DNA of 14,553 nt, taken from an uncultured Oscillospiraceae bacterium. GTDB taxonomy: Bacteria > Bacillota_A > Clostridia > Oscillospirales > Oscillospiraceae. Below, piece by piece: positions 13,599 to 14,553 of the stretch. The position numbers and the translations under genes were made by a program. Each line of letters opens with the position of its first letter. The stretch's first letter is position 1. The DNA lies in assembly GCA_900754605.1 (NCBI GenBank), contig CAAEDK010000173.1, positions 1-14,553 on the forward strand. The letters are read 5' to 3'. Under the pieces are notes generated by a model. It was not told where the DNA came from. It made no database searches and saw only the letters and a program-made list of their open reading frames with translations.

Positions 13599-14553
13599 AT
13601 GCAGTGAAAATTATTGGCAAGCGGAAATATCTTCAAACGATCAGACGGCCCCTGGAACGGCGTGGTCTGGTACTCGGACGAGCAGGGAGCGAAAAAGCGA
13701 AAGTCCTTTTGCGGCACCATGAAGCAGGAGGTCAAGGAGAAGATCACCGAATACCTCGCTGACTTCGACCGCCAGCTAACAGCCTCAGATGAATCCAAGG
13801 CAAAGCTGGAGGAGAGTATGGGCACATGGCTCCGGGTGTTCAAGTTCCCCTCCGTGGAACGCGGCACCTACGACCGGCTGGAGTGCACTGCCAAGCATCA
13901 GATCTACCTGATCATCGGCGGTAGGGTGGTGGGTGACATCACCTCGGCAGATATCAAAGCCCTGCTGAATCACTGGATGAATGAGGGCTACGCCTACACC
14001 ACAGTCAAGAAGGTCTACAACATCCTTACCGACTACTTCCGCTATCTGACCCAGCAGGAGTACATCCCGAAGAACCCGATGGCTGCGGCGCCCATGATTA
14101 AGAAGTCAGACTTCATGGCCAGCCAGGGCAAGGAGGACCTGCCGACCTCTGAAACGGTGACCATCTTCACCCCGGAGGAGATCGCAAAGTTCAAGGCGGA
14201 GGCTGTCAGGGCCTGGGAAAACGGGGCGCTCATCTATCAGCAGGCGGCCGCCTATACGCTGATGCTGAACACCAGACTCCGCACAGGGGAAGCCCTCAGA
14301 CTGCCGAACAGCGACATTGATCTGGAGAACCGCGTCCTCCACCTCCAGAGGGGCGTGAAGGAGATCTCCCGGCGGGAGGGGAGCAAATCCACCAGCGGCA
14401 GAGAGGTAAAGGTCGGCAAACTGAAAACGGCCTCCAGCAAGCGGGATGTACCCCTCAATCAGGTAGCGGTGGATGCTATTCTGGATCTGAGAGCGGAGCG
14501 GTACTTCGGAGAGGACAGCCCTCTCATCTCGGATGAACACGGAGGTTATACCC
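13599..14553 (+). pseudogene. Tyrosine recombinase (integrase), nonsense at codon 3, truncated by window edge
   Basis: The ATG at 13599 follows AAAGGG about 10 bases upstream and reads M-Q-TGA (stop 13605-13607), then stays open in the same frame to the window end: KLLASGNIFKRSDG, WNGVVWYSDEQGAKKRKSF (an AP2-like arm-binding N-terminus), a SAM-like core-binding domain (IYLIIGGRVVGDITSADIKA, VKKVYNILTDYFRYL) and the start of the catalytic domain with the first catalytic arginine at 14280-14282 in NTRLRTGEALRL. The later H-x-x-R and tyrosine lie beyond the edge. A TTG at 13614 could act as a rescue start, but it has no Shine-Dalgarno. A CGA-to-TGA change at codon 3 is the simplest explanation, so the gene is probably inactive or poorly expressed. 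The gap 13460-13598 before it shows no gene. Confidence 0.7.

Noticed and set aside
13599..13616. TGA recoded as an amino acid in the integrase
   Set aside because: TGA terminates several intact genes here (livF, livG, the kinase and others), and no recoding structure is apparent.
1..14553. CRISPR array or tandem repeats
   Set aside because: No regularly spaced repeated unit was seen anywhere in the window.

Overview
This window looks like chromosomal DNA from a Gram-positive gut Clostridium relative. The coding regions are fairly GC-rich, ribosome-binding sites are strong AGGAGG types, the solute-binding protein is a lipoprotein, and the two-component system is of the YesM/YesN type. I would guess Oscillospiraceae or similar, by inference only. 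Most of the first 2.1 kb and the last 3.2 kb is decayed DNA. The intact genes form one compact metabolic island from about 2.2 to 11.3 kb.

Left flank (1-2175): no intact gene. It holds a strong hairpin (685-719), an orphan sigma-70-type promoter (790-818), a short match to a tRNA T-arm (982-1001), a multiply broken acetyltransferase-like pseudogene on the minus strand (1035-1674) and a strong terminator-like hairpin (2060-2103).

Core (2176-11317): a minus-strand operon transcribed livK > livH > livM > livG > livF > sugar-phosphate isomerase/epimerase-type TIM barrel. It encodes a complete branched-chain-amino-acid-type (HAAT) ABC importer plus one cytoplasmic enzyme. Diverging from it, across a 276-bp AT-rich region, are a Cache-type sensor histidine kinase and an AraC-type response regulator, translationally overlapped. 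The natural reading is that the kinase senses an extracellular compound, the regulator binds the shared promoter region, and the importer brings in a substrate that the TIM-barrel enzyme isomerises or epimerises. The enzyme suggests the cargo may be a polyol, sugar or sugar-acid derivative rather than leucine, isoleucine or valine. That substrate is inference.

Right flank (11318-14553): remnants of an integrative/conjugative element. There are two decayed unrecognised genes on the minus strand. Next comes a chimeric open frame joining a ribbon-helix-helix-like start to the Sel1-repeat tail of what looks like a relaxase, itself broken by frameshifts and a stop. Last is a tyrosine recombinase whose natural ATG is followed by a TGA at codon 3; it runs off the right edge.

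I found no clearly new defence or RNA system. The most interesting items are the carbohydrate-like enzyme in a liv operon, the architecture of the divergent control region, the paired hairpins between livK and livH, and the fused and broken mobilisation genes.
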